Assembly: GCA_001769975.1 (NCBI GenBank)
Contig: MEPW01000027.1
Location: 1 to 49,201 of the forward strand
Reading direction: 5' to 3'
From: Bdellovibrionales bacterium RIFOXYA1_FULL_36_14
GTDB taxonomy: Bacteria; Bdellovibrionota; Bacteriovoracia; Bacteriovoracales; Bacteriovoracaceae
DNA: 49,201 nucleotides
Numbering within the stretch: position 1 is the stretch's first letter; the number at the start of each line of letters is the position of its first letter. Below the pieces are notes generated by a model. That model saw only the letters and a list, made by a program, of their open reading frames with translations. It did not search any database and was not told where the DNA came from. The position numbers and the translations under genes were made by a program. Shown here in pieces: positions 10,091 to 18,861 of the stretch.

Positions 10091-12025
10091 ATGAATAAAC
10101 CAAATTATGAAAGACCTACTGATGTTAAATCTATTCTTGCGATGACCAAACGGCCCAAACGAGCAGTGGTAACCGCGGGGATGCCCTATGCCAACGGGCC
10201 ACTTCATATTGGTCATCTGGCCGGCGCCCATGTTCCACCAGATGTCCTCGCCCGCTACCTTCGCATGTTAATCGGAAAAGAGAACGTTCTTTTTGTGAGC
10301 GGCACCGATGATCATGGCTCTACCAGCGAAGTCGCCGCTATTCAAGAAGGACTTTCAATAAGAGACTTTATCGATCAGACTCATGCTAAACAAAAAGAAA
10401 CACTTGATCGTTTTGGCATTTCTTTCAATGTCTATAGCGGCACCTCTAAACCCGAAGCTTTTCCCATTCATAAGAAATTATCACAGCACTTTATCAGGCA
10501 ACTTCATAAAAATAGCATGCTTGAAAAAAAGACCACCAAACAATGGTTTGATACCAAGCTTAACCGTTTTCTCCAAGACAGAAACGTTCAGGGCAAATGT
10601 CCAAACCCCCACTGCACCAATGAATCCGCCTATAGCGATGAATGTGAAGTTTGTGGACAACAATATAATCCAAGTGAACTTATTAATCCCAAAAGCGCTT
10701 TAAGCGGCGGCACTCCAATTTTAAAAGATACTGTCCACTGGTGGCTTAATCTTTGGAAGGTAGCCGACGAATTGAAAGATTGGCTTAAAACCAAAGAAAA
10801 TAAATGGAGAACACCAGTCTTTAACGAAGTTTATAATACCGTTTTACCCTCAATAATTTTTGATAATACTCACGAGCCCATCTTCAAAGAACTTCGTCCT
10901 ACGTTACCCAAACATAAAAGTCGCTATGCCCCTGGTAAAAAAATAGTTGTACAATTTGAAAATAAGACTGACCTTGAGGTTGGACAAAAGATATTAAACG
11001 AAAAGGGCATTATCACGTCCCTACTGGATGGCTGGGCCCATCGTTCTATCACACGCGATGTCTCATGGGGTATTCCACTTCCTACAGATCTAGATCCTGA
11101 TATGGAAGGCAAGACTTTGTATGTGTGGCCGGATTCTCTAATCGCACCGATTTCTTTTTCTCAAGTGGCACTTATCAAACAAGGCGAAAATCCAGAAAGA
11201 TATAAGGAATTTTGGCATGATCCTGAAGCAAAAGTTTACCAGTTTTTAGGCCAGGACAATGTTTACTTTTATGTCCTTATGCAAGGAGCGATGTGGTTTG
11301 GAGCTTCGGACAATCCCCATAAGCAACCGGCCAAAGGCGACTTGCAACTAACAGATGTTTTTGGATGCTTTCATCTGCAAATTGATGGAGAAAAAATGAG
11401 CAAGTCTCGCGGTAATTATTATACTGGTGATCAACTGCTGGACGAAAAAGGTTATGCCCCTGACCAAGTTCGATATTTCTTGGCCCTACTTAGTCTTCCT
11501 GAAAAAAATTCTAATTTTGATTTTAATACCTTCCATGAAAGAAATAAATTTTTGGCAGGCCCACTCAATGCCGCTTTTGAAAAACCTATTTCAGCAGTTC
11601 ACTCAAGGTTTAATGGATTGGTGCCAGACGGAAAACTTCTAGAGAAGGCCGAAAAAGAAACCATGCAAATTGTAACCAGATATTTAAAACAAATGGAGCG
11701 TGCAGAATATTCGACACTTCTGTTTGCCATTGAAAACTATGCCAGGCTTATAAATAGTTTGTTTACCCAGTATAAACCTCACGATGACCGCTTTCCTGAA
11801 GATCAACGAAAAGATGCGCTTTATTCATGTTTCTATATTTTAAAAAATCTCATGATCATGCTCTATCCATTCGCGCCATTTACCATGGAAAAACTGCGAA
11901 TCTCGTTAAATCTTCCGGAAAATGTCTTTGCAATTGATGAACTGGGGATTGCTATCCCTGCAGGTCATAAAATTGGTGCTAAGGATGAATACTTTCCAAA
12001 AGTTGAAGATGAGACAACTAACTAA
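10091..12025 (+). CDS. metG: Methionyl-tRNA synthetase
   Basis: A class I aminoacyl-tRNA synthetase that charges tRNA-Met in the cytoplasm. The HIGH signature appears as PLHIGHLAGAH near residue 36 and the KMSKS loop as GEKMSKSRGN near residue 435. The connective domain has a zinc knuckle, CPNPHC followed by CEVC, as in the E. coli-type MetG1 enzymes. At 644 residues it ends after the anticodon-binding helical domain and lacks the C-terminal tRNA-binding extension found in the longer dimeric enzymes. It has its own promoter and a clear ribosome site. The gene converges with the phosphopantetheinyl transferase gene with only 23 bp between the stops. It is a housekeeping gene and not obviously related to its neighbours. 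Confidence 0.97.
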   Translation: MNKPNYERPTDVKSILAMTKRPKRAVVTAGMPYANGPLHIGHLAGAHVPPDVLARYLRMLIGKENVLFVSGTDDHGSTSEVAAIQEGLSIRDFIDQTHAKQKETLDRFGISFNVYSGTSKPEAFPIHKKLSQHFIRQLHKNSMLEKKTTKQWFDTKLNRFLQDRNVQGKCPNPHCTNESAYSDECEVCGQQYNPSELINPKSALSGGTPILKDTVHWWLNLWKVADELKDWLKTKENKWRTPVFNEVYNTVLPSIIFDNTHEPIFKELRPTLPKHKSRYAPGKKIVVQFENKTDLEVGQKILNEKGIITSLLDGWAHRSITRDVSWGIPLPTDLDPDMEGKTLYVWPDSLIAPISFSQVALIKQGENPERYKEFWHDPEAKVYQFLGQDNVYFYVLMQGAMWFGASDNPHKQPAKGDLQLTDVFGCFHLQIDGEKMSKSRGNYYTGDQLLDEKGYAPDQVRYFLALLSLPEKNSNFDFNTFHERNKFLAGPLNAAFEKPISAVHSRFNGLVPDGKLLEKAEKETMQIVTRYLKQMERAEYSTLLFAIENYARLINSLFTQYKPHDDRFPEDQRKDALYSCFYILKNLMIMLYPFAPFTMEKLRISLNLPENVFAIDELGIAIPAGHKIGAKDEYFPKVEDETTN

Positions 12026-12048
12026 ATAAGAAGTTACTCTCCTATTAT

Positions 12049-12774
12049 TTATCGCGTTTTGCTCAATAGAATATAGGAGAAAATACCTTGCTTATAATTG
12101 AAAGATTTTCCTTCTAAGAAATGACCACTGAACTGATTAGCTATCAACGGCCGGTAAATTGCTAAAATCGCATCTTGGACCGGATTAATATTGGTAATCA
12201 CTATTTCCTTAAAATCTATAAATGTTTTAATTTGCGGAAACAGAAGTTTATAAATGGCTTCCTTAAAGGAGTAACACCTCGTAAAAAACTGGTTAAATGG
12301 CATAGCGCTTAAGTCTTGGCGATATAAATCTATTTCACTGGCACCTAAAACTAAAGGGCCCAATTCTTGTGATTTTTCGCTACTAATGAGCGGTTCTAAA
12401 TCGATGCCCATTGCCAGATATTCTTGCGACAAACCTACCATTACACATACATGTCTTTTGGTATGAGTGACTGATCCAATAATTCCGCCAGGCCAAAGAG
12501 GCATTCCACTGGAACCAATGCCTACCTCTGTATCAACTATTTCGTCATTTAATATGGTTTTTATAGCATCTTTTAATAAGATTCTTCCTGTGAGAAATTC
12601 TATTTTTCTAGTAATTGGGCAAGTTTCTGACAAAGATTTGAAACAAGATATACTGCCTTGATGTTTTAATAAAAATGCAAACTGATCTTCTTGATTCTGA
12701 GGCAGTGCTTTTTGAGCAAAAAGCAAATGACTTGTTTTAGGAAACGCTAGGCATGCTATATCATTTTCTTGCAT
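12049..12774 (-). CDS. 4'-phosphopantetheinyl transferase (EntD/Sfp type)
   Basis: A 241-residue enzyme that transfers the phosphopantetheine arm of CoA onto the serine of carrier domains. Visible signatures are PLWPGGIIGSVTH in the middle, GIDLEPL (Mg-binding Asp and Glu) and the CYSFKEAIYKLLFP block, equivalent to the family WxxKEA motif. The pattern is closest to EntD. It is the last gene of a three-gene minus-strand unit that starts with an NRPS containing one carrier domain, so that carrier is its probable substrate. The start is preceded by AGAGGA. The gap to the preceding gene is 19 bp. The family call is firm; the partner is inferred from position. Confidence 0.88.
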   Translation of the reverse strand: MQENDIACLAFPKTSHLLFAQKALPQNQEDQFAFLLKHQGSISCFKSLSETCPITRKIEFLTGRILLKDAIKTILNDEIVDTEVGIGSSGMPLWPGGIIGSVTHTKRHVCVMVGLSQEYLAMGIDLEPLISSEKSQELGPLVLGASEIDLYRQDLSAMPFNQFFTRCYSFKEAIYKLLFPQIKTFIDFKEIVITNINPVQDAILAIYRPLIANQFSGHFLEGKSFNYKQGIFSYILLSKTR

Positions 12775-12793
12775 ATTCCTCTGAGCAAACTAA

Positions 12794-13858
12794 CTAGAGT
12801 TTTAAATATTTTTTATACCTTGGTCTAAATTCATTCCATGCCATTACCAATCTATCCGTAGAGATTAGAATGACAATAATGAGCATTATCGAGCCAAAAC
12901 TGGAGCTATCATAGATATCTATAACTAGCCATCCCACCAAAATCCAGTGAATAAAATAAAAGCTAGTGATGTTGTTACTCCAGTAATATAAACGATTAAA
13001 AACGAAGTTGTCTGGAAGACGTGTAGTTAACCACTGGCAAAGTGGAATAAAAAATAAAATCGTTCCCACCATATAAATCATTACATCAAAGTCAGTACAG
13101 CCCACAGAGTAAGAATGAATTTCCTCATAGCTAGTAAATTCGGGATTCAAACTGACCAGATAAAGACCAACTGGAATCATGATTAATCCTAAAACAAGAG
13201 AATAAATCCAAAAGGTCGTAATATTTTTACAGTTTTTTAACCAATGACCATAGAACATTCCCAGCATAGGAAATGCAATCCACGGGAAAAACGGAAAATT
13301 CATATAAATATTATCGCCCCAAAAGTTCTCTAAAATCAGGTTAATAAATTTATTGGAAGTCGAAAAATCCCATAGAAATGGTGATATAGCGATTATAAAA
13401 ATGGATAAAAATAAATAAATAAATGAACTTTTCACGAAGTGCTTTAAGATTGCCATAAAGATCAAGGCCAAACCCGCAAACTGTAAAATATCGTTGATCC
13501 TCATATAAGAGGAAAGAGTTTTAGGAGCAATATCTGCAAGTATTAAAATATCAAATTGTAAGGCCAAAAAAACCGGTAAAGTAAAACGTACAAAATTAAG
13601 CAAGTAACCAAGAGCAATCAATTTTACTCCACGAATAATGGATTGTTTGACAGTAGCATGTTTGGAAATTTGAAAAAATACTCCCATGGCAAAAACAAAA
13701 ATACTGGCCGTTAAAGGACTGGAAAGGAGGTGAATAACGAAGGCATAAAAAGACTCGGTAAAATCAGGAAGAGCACATTCTTCCATAATATGAATATTCA
13801 CCATAAGAAATAAAGCAAAGCCACGCGCAAGATCAAAAGATTTAATTTTATCACTCAT
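12794..13858 (-). CDS. Multi-pass membrane protein, HGSNAT/DUF1624-like acyltransferase
   Basis: A 354-residue integral membrane protein with about ten hydrophobic segments. It begins with SFDLARGFALFLMVNIHI, the signature of the DUF1624/heparan-alpha-glucosaminide N-acetyltransferase-like and DUF418 families, which includes a conserved histidine at the end of the first membrane helix. Members of this superfamily move acyl groups across membranes, but the substrate of this one cannot be read from sequence. It sits between a Pls-type NRPS and the phosphopantetheinyl transferase with gaps of about 20 bp on each side. A role in exporting or acylating the NRPS product is therefore a reasonable inference. 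The family call is moderate, the function speculative. Confidence 0.7.
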   Translation of the reverse strand: MSDKIKSFDLARGFALFLMVNIHIMEECALPDFTESFYAFVIHLLSSPLTASIFVFAMGVFFQISKHATVKQSIIRGVKLIALGYLLNFVRFTLPVFLALQFDILILADIAPKTLSSYMRINDILQFAGLALIFMAILKHFVKSSFIYLFLSIFIIAISPFLWDFSTSNKFINLILENFWGDNIYMNFPFFPWIAFPMLGMFYGHWLKNCKNITTFWIYSLVLGLIMIPVGLYLVSLNPEFTSYEEIHSYSVGCTDFDVMIYMVGTILFFIPLCQWLTTRLPDNFVFNRLYYWSNNITSFYFIHWILVGWLVIDIYDSSSFGSIMLIIVILISTDRLVMAWNEFRPRYKKYLKL

Positions 13859-13878
13859 ACTTGTCTTCTTTTGAAAAA

Positions 13879-16800
13879 TTACTTTTCACTTATCGGTATG
13901 CCTTCCCAATTAGTATTTTCCGGTAGATTATCCCCCTTCATGACAAGTGATAAAGATTGAACATTAGTCCGATCACCAATTTCACTATCATATAACACTA
14001 CCGACATATTTCCAATTGAACATTCGTTACCAATTTTCAAATAGGATGACTTCATTATGCGGTCTTCAAATAAATGGTTTTGAATAACCACGCCCTCATT
14101 CAAGGCGCTATAATCGCCTATGTTAACTAAATCCCATTCAGAAAACAAGGTGGTTCCCATATAAACATGCTTGCCAATTTTACACCCCATCATTCTTAAA
14201 TAAATATTAAAGAAAGGGGTTCCTAGCAGCGGAGATAATAAAGGTGCAGCAATGGTCTCATAGACTCCATTTATAAGTTCATTACACCAAACGTAAGTGC
14301 ACCAAAGGGGTTTTATGACCGGATAAAATCTGCCCATTATTATTTTTTTCAAGATAACTACACTCATAGCAACGATTGCCGTCAAACTTATACCAACCAG
14401 TGGGCCCAGCGTTATAAGTTGTAGTAAATTTAAATGATAAAAACCATAGTAAAAGAAAAGAACCATGGCACTGGCAGAAGCAAGTCCTATAAAATTAGGA
14501 ATCAAAATTCTCATGCCATCTATAATAAAACGGTAGATATATAATTTAGTAGTAGGTCTGAAGGTTTGAGTGATATCAAAAGTAGTAATTTTTTTTCGAT
14601 GAGGAAGAGAAAAAGATGGCACTCCTAACCATTCAGAATTATCAGGCGTAGTAACATGTTCTTGAGGAGCTGATGAAAGTACTCCCAGCAAACAATTATC
14701 TCCCAAGCTTTTTCCTACTGACAAATGAGCATTGTTTCCCACAAAACTTCTGGCACCAATTTGGTTTTTTGCTAAAAGTATATGATTTTTATAAAGACGA
14801 AGTCCTCCTATCATAGAACCATCCGCAAAAAAGCTCCCATCCCCTATTAAGGTTAAATCAGGTGTCATTTTAGATACAGTGGAGATTTCTGCCAACCGAC
14901 CAATCTTTGCCCCCATCATCCGAAGCCATGTGGGCAAATAAATAGTCGTATATAGGGAGTGTAAGATCCCCACGCTGGAGGCAAATATTTTATCCATCAT
15001 CCACTTACGAACATAGAAAAGAGAATATATATTAAAAATCCCAGTTGGCGTTTGAGGCATGATTATTTTTCTGACTAATGCTATTCCCAGACAAAATACA
15101 ACAACCCCGAATATTGCATCAAAAAATAAGGCACCGGCAAGCCCACCCAGGCCACCCCAATAAAATCCAGCAGCCAAAATCGCAATTAAAGGAAGTGATA
15201 AGAGTAAAAAGATAATTTGGATTCCCACCAAGGCCCCAAGAAACAAAAAAGAATAACGAACTGGTTTGGGCTTACTCTGATCATCTTTAATTTCAGGCAA
15301 AGTAATTTTTCCAATTTCAGCTGGGGAGCCGACATAAGATTGGCCTTCGGCAGCTTCTTGATGGTCCGTTAAAAGTGATAGATCTTCTAATTTAGAATTC
15401 TTATTCATCTTGGTATTTAGAGACAAACAACTATGATCCCCTACGAAACAATCATCTCCAATCTCACATCCGGCGATTAATAACATTCCATTTTCGATGC
15501 GATGACCTGATATATGTGACCCTTGCCCTATGGAGGTGTTACTTCCAACTTTAAGCAAATCAAAACTTCCAAGGTGATGAGTATTAATTATACTGTTAGC
15601 TCCGACCTTAGCACCCATTAAACGCAAGTAGATATTAAACATTGGTGTTCCCACCAGCAAAGCACTTCCCGAAGCCGCTTGAATCCTGGATGCCCACCAC
15701 CATCTAAAATAATATAAACTCCATAGTGGATATGCTCCGGCGCGATATTTCCCAATAATTATCCATTTCATAGCAATACAAGTAAGCAGATGTAATGGAA
15801 ATCCAAGGAGGAGAAAGGGAATGGATAAATAAATTAAGGAAGTGTAGGTAATACTTCCAATCGCCACTTGTTGTCCCACCCAAGTCAAAAACCCGATCAT
15901 AGCAACTGGATATAAATAGATAAAAACAAGTGATAAGGTTTGTAGTCCTAAGCAAAGATATCTTTCCCACTTGGAAGTAGCTTTAAATACTTCTTTGGCG
16001 GAAGTTTTAATCTTTGGGGATCTGAATTTTATAGCATTATTTTTATTTTGTTCGTTGTTAAGATTAGCTGCAATTTTTTCTATGGTCTTTAACTGATATA
16101 AATCCCTGACGGAAATATTGATTTGATACTGGGATCTCAGAAGTGAGACAGCCTCTACCGCCAGTAGCGAATAACCGGCTAAATCTAGAAAAAAATCTGC
16201 CTCAATAGAAATAGCTTCTATGTTAAATATTTGTTTCCAGGCGGAAACAATTTGTTCTTCTAAAAGATTGCTTGGTAATTTTATCGACTGATTGACATCG
16301 ATTAACGGTCTAATAGGTTTAGGTAAATTTTTACGATCTGCTTTTCCACTGGCCAGCATGGGAAAATCATTCAGCAGGTCAAGGTAAGACGGAATCATAT
16401 AAGCTGGTAACCTGGATTTTAACAAAGTTAAAATTCCTTGGTAGTCAAAATCTTCTTTCGCACTATTTGGAATTACAAAAGCTACCAGCTCCAAATGTTC
16501 AGGCGAACGAGCGTATGGTTGGACCAATACACTTTTAACGTGGGGAGCTTCGCTTATAACTGCTTCAATTTCAGATAATTCAACTCGAAAACCTCTAATT
16601 TTAACTTGGGTATCCAGTCTGCCAAAAAATTGAATCTCCCCATTTGGAAGTTCACAAACTTTATCTCCAGAGCGATATAAAATTGGTGAACCGCTCTCTG
16701 CCTGATAGAATGGATTCTTGACAAAGGTTTTATGGGTTAATTGTGCATTATTAAAATATCCACGCGAAACCCCAATACCTCCGATGTATAATTCTCCCGC

Positions 16801-17877
16801 TTCCCCTTTATTTACACGATTCATAAATTCATCCAGGATATACAATTGATATCCCGCTAAAGGAGTTCCGATCGTAATTTCCTTTCCTCGATAACATTCC
16901 TTAACCGTAGTATTCACGGTAGTTTCAGTTGGGCCATAGACATTTAAAATTCTTCTACCCTTTGTTTCCCAAATTTCCACTAACGAAGAAGGACATTTTT
17001 CCCCGCTAAGAATGATAAGTCTTAAAGAGGGTATGGTTTGTTTTATAAGTCCTAAAAAGGTCGGTACTGATGAAAAAACCGTAACTTTAAAATCATTCAT
17101 GATTCTGGCAGCTTCATCAGGTAATTTAGCCGCAATTGGATTACTCACTACTAAAGTGGCGCCATTTGAAAAGGCCATCCACATTTCTTCAACGGACCCA
17201 TCAAAGCCCAAAGAAAATCCTTGATAGATGCGATCATTATTTTTTACTTTAATAATTTGATTAAAAGCATGTATAAAGCCAACTACATTTCTATGTTCAG
17301 TCATTATCCCTTTAGGATGTCCTGTAGTTCCCGAAGTAAAAAGAATATAGGATAGATCATTATCGCTGGCAGTAATCTGTTGCTTTGATAATCGAGCTGT
17401 TGAGTGTTGATTCAAAATATTCCAATCATCTAAAAAAAGAATTGGGCAACCAATTTTATTTTTTTTATTATCGGCCAATCCACGCTCACTTATAACTAAA
17501 GAAACACTTGCTTCTGCCAGTATATATTTAATTCTATCTTCAGGATAACTGGGATCAATTGGTATATAGGTAGCGCCAGCCTTTAAGATTGCTATGATAG
17601 AAATAATTGGTTTAATAGAACGATCAAAATAAACTGCTACAAAATCACCTACTCCAATTCCTTGTGAATGCATGAAATTCGCCAGTTGATTAGCTTTTTG
17701 ATCGAGTTCTCTATAAGAGAGCGAAGTATCTTCTGACAATAAAGCTGTAGCATGAGGAAATTGATCCACCACTTTTTCAAACAACGCATAAAGGGTATTT
17801 TGGTTGTTGCAGCTATCGGCTCTGGTAAGTGTAACTTGATCGAGGGGCTTGTTAATAGTAAGTGCGTTTGTATTCAC
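13879..17877 (-). CDS. Pls/PosA-type single-module NRPS with membrane and hexapeptide tail
   Basis: A 1332-residue protein. The adenylation domain fills about residues 25-510 (YILFTSGTTGHPKG, FDGSVEEMW, NVYGPTETT, YRSGDKV, ASGKADRKNLP). A carrier domain follows near 540-610 with LAGYSLLA, whose serine takes the phosphopantetheine arm. There is no condensation domain. The rest consists of three similar units of about 235 residues. Each has membrane helices followed by a left-handed-helix hexapeptide region starting MGAKVG (near 753), MGAKIG (near 986) and MGCKIG (near 1228). This is the layout of the family that includes epsilon-poly-lysine synthetase, which is of similar length. Such enzymes polymerise or couple one amino acid at the membrane. 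By-eye pocket residues read about D-G-E-S-I-S-V-V-N-K. The start is GTG, the only plausible one after an in-frame stop. It is the first gene of the operon. Confidence 0.85.
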   Translation of the reverse strand: MNTNALTINKPLDQVTLTRADSCNNQNTLYALFEKVVDQFPHATALLSEDTSLSYRELDQKANQLANFMHSQGIGVGDFVAVYFDRSIKPIISIIAILKAGATYIPIDPSYPEDRIKYILAEASVSLVISERGLADNKKNKIGCPILFLDDWNILNQHSTARLSKQQITASDNDLSYILFTSGTTGHPKGIMTEHRNVVGFIHAFNQIIKVKNNDRIYQGFSLGFDGSVEEMWMAFSNGATLVVSNPIAAKLPDEAARIMNDFKVTVFSSVPTFLGLIKQTIPSLRLIILSGEKCPSSLVEIWETKGRRILNVYGPTETTVNTTVKECYRGKEITIGTPLAGYQLYILDEFMNRVNKGEAGELYIGGIGVSRGYFNNAQLTHKTFVKNPFYQAESGSPILYRSGDKVCELPNGEIQFFGRLDTQVKIRGFRVELSEIEAVISEAPHVKSVLVQPYARSPEHLELVAFVIPNSAKEDFDYQGILTLLKSRLPAYMIPSYLDLLNDFPMLASGKADRKNLPKPIRPLIDVNQSIKLPSNLLEEQIVSAWKQIFNIEAISIEADFFLDLAGYSLLAVEAVSLLRSQYQINISVRDLYQLKTIEKIAANLNNEQNKNNAIKFRSPKIKTSAKEVFKATSKWERYLCLGLQTLSLVFIYLYPVAMIGFLTWVGQQVAIGSITYTSLIYLSIPFLLLGFPLHLLTCIAMKWIIIGKYRAGAYPLWSLYYFRWWWASRIQAASGSALLVGTPMFNIYLRLMGAKVGANSIINTHHLGSFDLLKVGSNTSIGQGSHISGHRIENGMLLIAGCEIGDDCFVGDHSCLSLNTKMNKNSKLEDLSLLTDHQEAAEGQSYVGSPAEIGKITLPEIKDDQSKPKPVRYSFLFLGALVGIQIIFLLLSLPLIAILAAGFYWGGLGGLAGALFFDAIFGVVVFCLGIALVRKIIMPQTPTGIFNIYSLFYVRKWMMDKIFASSVGILHSLYTTIYLPTWLRMMGAKIGRLAEISTVSKMTPDLTLIGDGSFFADGSMIGGLRLYKNHILLAKNQIGARSFVGNNAHLSVGKSLGDNCLLGVLSSAPQEHVTTPDNSEWLGVPSFSLPHRKKITTFDITQTFRPTTKLYIYRFIIDGMRILIPNFIGLASASAMVLFFYYGFYHLNLLQLITLGPLVGISLTAIVAMSVVILKKIIMGRFYPVIKPLWCTYVWCNELINGVYETIAAPLLSPLLGTPFFNIYLRMMGCKIGKHVYMGTTLFSEWDLVNIGDYSALNEGVVIQNHLFEDRIMKSSYLKIGNECSIGNMSVVLYDSEIGDRTNVQSLSLVMKGDNLPENTNWEGIPISEK

Positions 17878-18040
17878 CCAAAAATTCTGCCATCATTGGG
17901 TTTATTCGTCTACAACATTCAAATATCTACTAGGTGGCCAGACATACGAATAATATTCTTACAAACTATGACTAAGGAATAAAATAAGTTGCCGTTTTCA
18001 TACAGCATCAATAAAATTTAAAAGCTTAACATTAGCAGCC

Positions 18041-18076
18041 AATTGCTAATATGGCAATATTGCCATATTAGCAATT
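18041..18076. promoter_or_regulatory. Perfect 36-bp palindrome, probable operator
   Basis: The 18-base arm AATTGCTAATATGGCAAT is followed directly by its exact reverse complement. It lies 15 bp upstream of the ATG at 18092, in the space between the divergent NRPS operon and the CMD-rhodanese pair. The core GGCAATATTGCC is flanked by further symmetric sequence, consistent with binding of one or two repressor dimers. There is no U-tract, so a terminator is unlikely. The cognate regulator is unknown. Confidence 0.6.
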
Positions 18077-18091
18077 TACAGGAGTAAATTA

Positions 18092-18415
18092 ATGAGGATG
18101 TTAACAGAATTTTTTCCAGAATTTTCTAAAATGTTAGATCAAATGGACGAACTTTATAAGAATAAAAGAACTATTGATGAGAAAACTTATCAGTTCATTT
18201 GTTTCGCTCTATCCATTAAGGCCAGATCTAAACCTTGTGTTTTGAAACATTTCAAAGGTGCTCTAGAGGCTGGCGCAACCGTCAAAGAATTAAGTTATAT
18301 ATTGGCACTAACTATGCGTGAGGCAGCTGGCGCGGATGACTGTTGGACTCATGATGTAGTGGCTGACTGGAAAGAAATTATAAAAGGCAATCTTAGCTGT
18401 AATTGCCAAAAATAG
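18092..18415 (+). CDS. Carboxymuconolactone decarboxylase (CMD)/AhpD-like small protein
   Basis: A 107-residue all-helical protein. The core SKPCVLKHFKGALEAGAT matches the CMD/AhpD motif CxxCxxxH, but the first cysteine is serine, so the disulfide reductase pair of AhpD is absent. The C-terminus carries an unusual CNC motif that might bind thiol or metal. Many family members are peroxidase partners or unassigned redox proteins, and some occur in arsenic clusters. AGGAG precedes the start, directly after the 36-bp palindrome, and a rhodanese gene follows after 35 bp. The family assignment is good; the reaction is not known. Confidence 0.75.
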   Translation: MRMLTEFFPEFSKMLDQMDELYKNKRTIDEKTYQFICFALSIKARSKPCVLKHFKGALEAGATVKELSYILALTMREAAGADDCWTHDVVADWKEIIKGNLSCNCQK

Positions 18416-18450
18416 TCATTAAAGAAAGCCTGTTCCCATAAAGAGGAAAT

Positions 18451-18858
18451 ATGAAAAAAGTGGTATGCTTTTTAATTTTAATCAAAATGCTAGTTATCCA
18501 AGCGCACGCATCTGATCTCGCAATTAAGACTATTTCCGCGAAGGACTTGTATAAAAATTACTTAAACAATTCCAGCTACCAAATAATTGATAATAGGCCT
18601 AAAGAAAAATTTTTGGCGGGACATATAAAAGGTGCAATAAATTTAACTTATCTCTCAGAAGGATCTCCCGAAAATGTTTTAAATCAGAAAATATTAACTG
18701 AAATAAATAAAAAGAAAAAAATAATTTTTTACTGTACCGGATATGATCGCGCCTACAATGCTTCAAAAATTGCGATTACTGAGTGGAAAATTCCCCAAGA
18801 CCGTATCATTTGGTTTAAAGGCGGCATGGTTGAATGGATTCAAGCCGGCTATCCTTAA
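18451..18858 (+). CDS. Exported rhodanese-domain protein
   Basis: A 135-residue protein with a signal peptide (cleavage probably near VIQAHAS). It then has one rhodanese domain: IDNRPKEKFLAGHIKGAIN early in the domain and the active-site loop around FYCTGYDRAYNA, with the catalytic cysteine. Such periplasmic single-domain rhodaneses carry sulfane sulfur. The start is preceded by AGAGGA. It follows the CMD-like gene and probably shares its promoter, suggesting a thiol or sulfur stress response controlled by the palindrome. It converges with the cation exporter gene with three bases between the stops. Confidence 0.8.
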   Translation: MKKVVCFLILIKMLVIQAHASDLAIKTISAKDLYKNYLNNSSYQIIDNRPKEKFLAGHIKGAINLTYLSEGSPENVLNQKILTEINKKKKIIFYCTGYDRAYNASKIAITEWKIPQDRIIWFKGGMVEWIQAGYP

Positions 18859-18861
18859 TGC

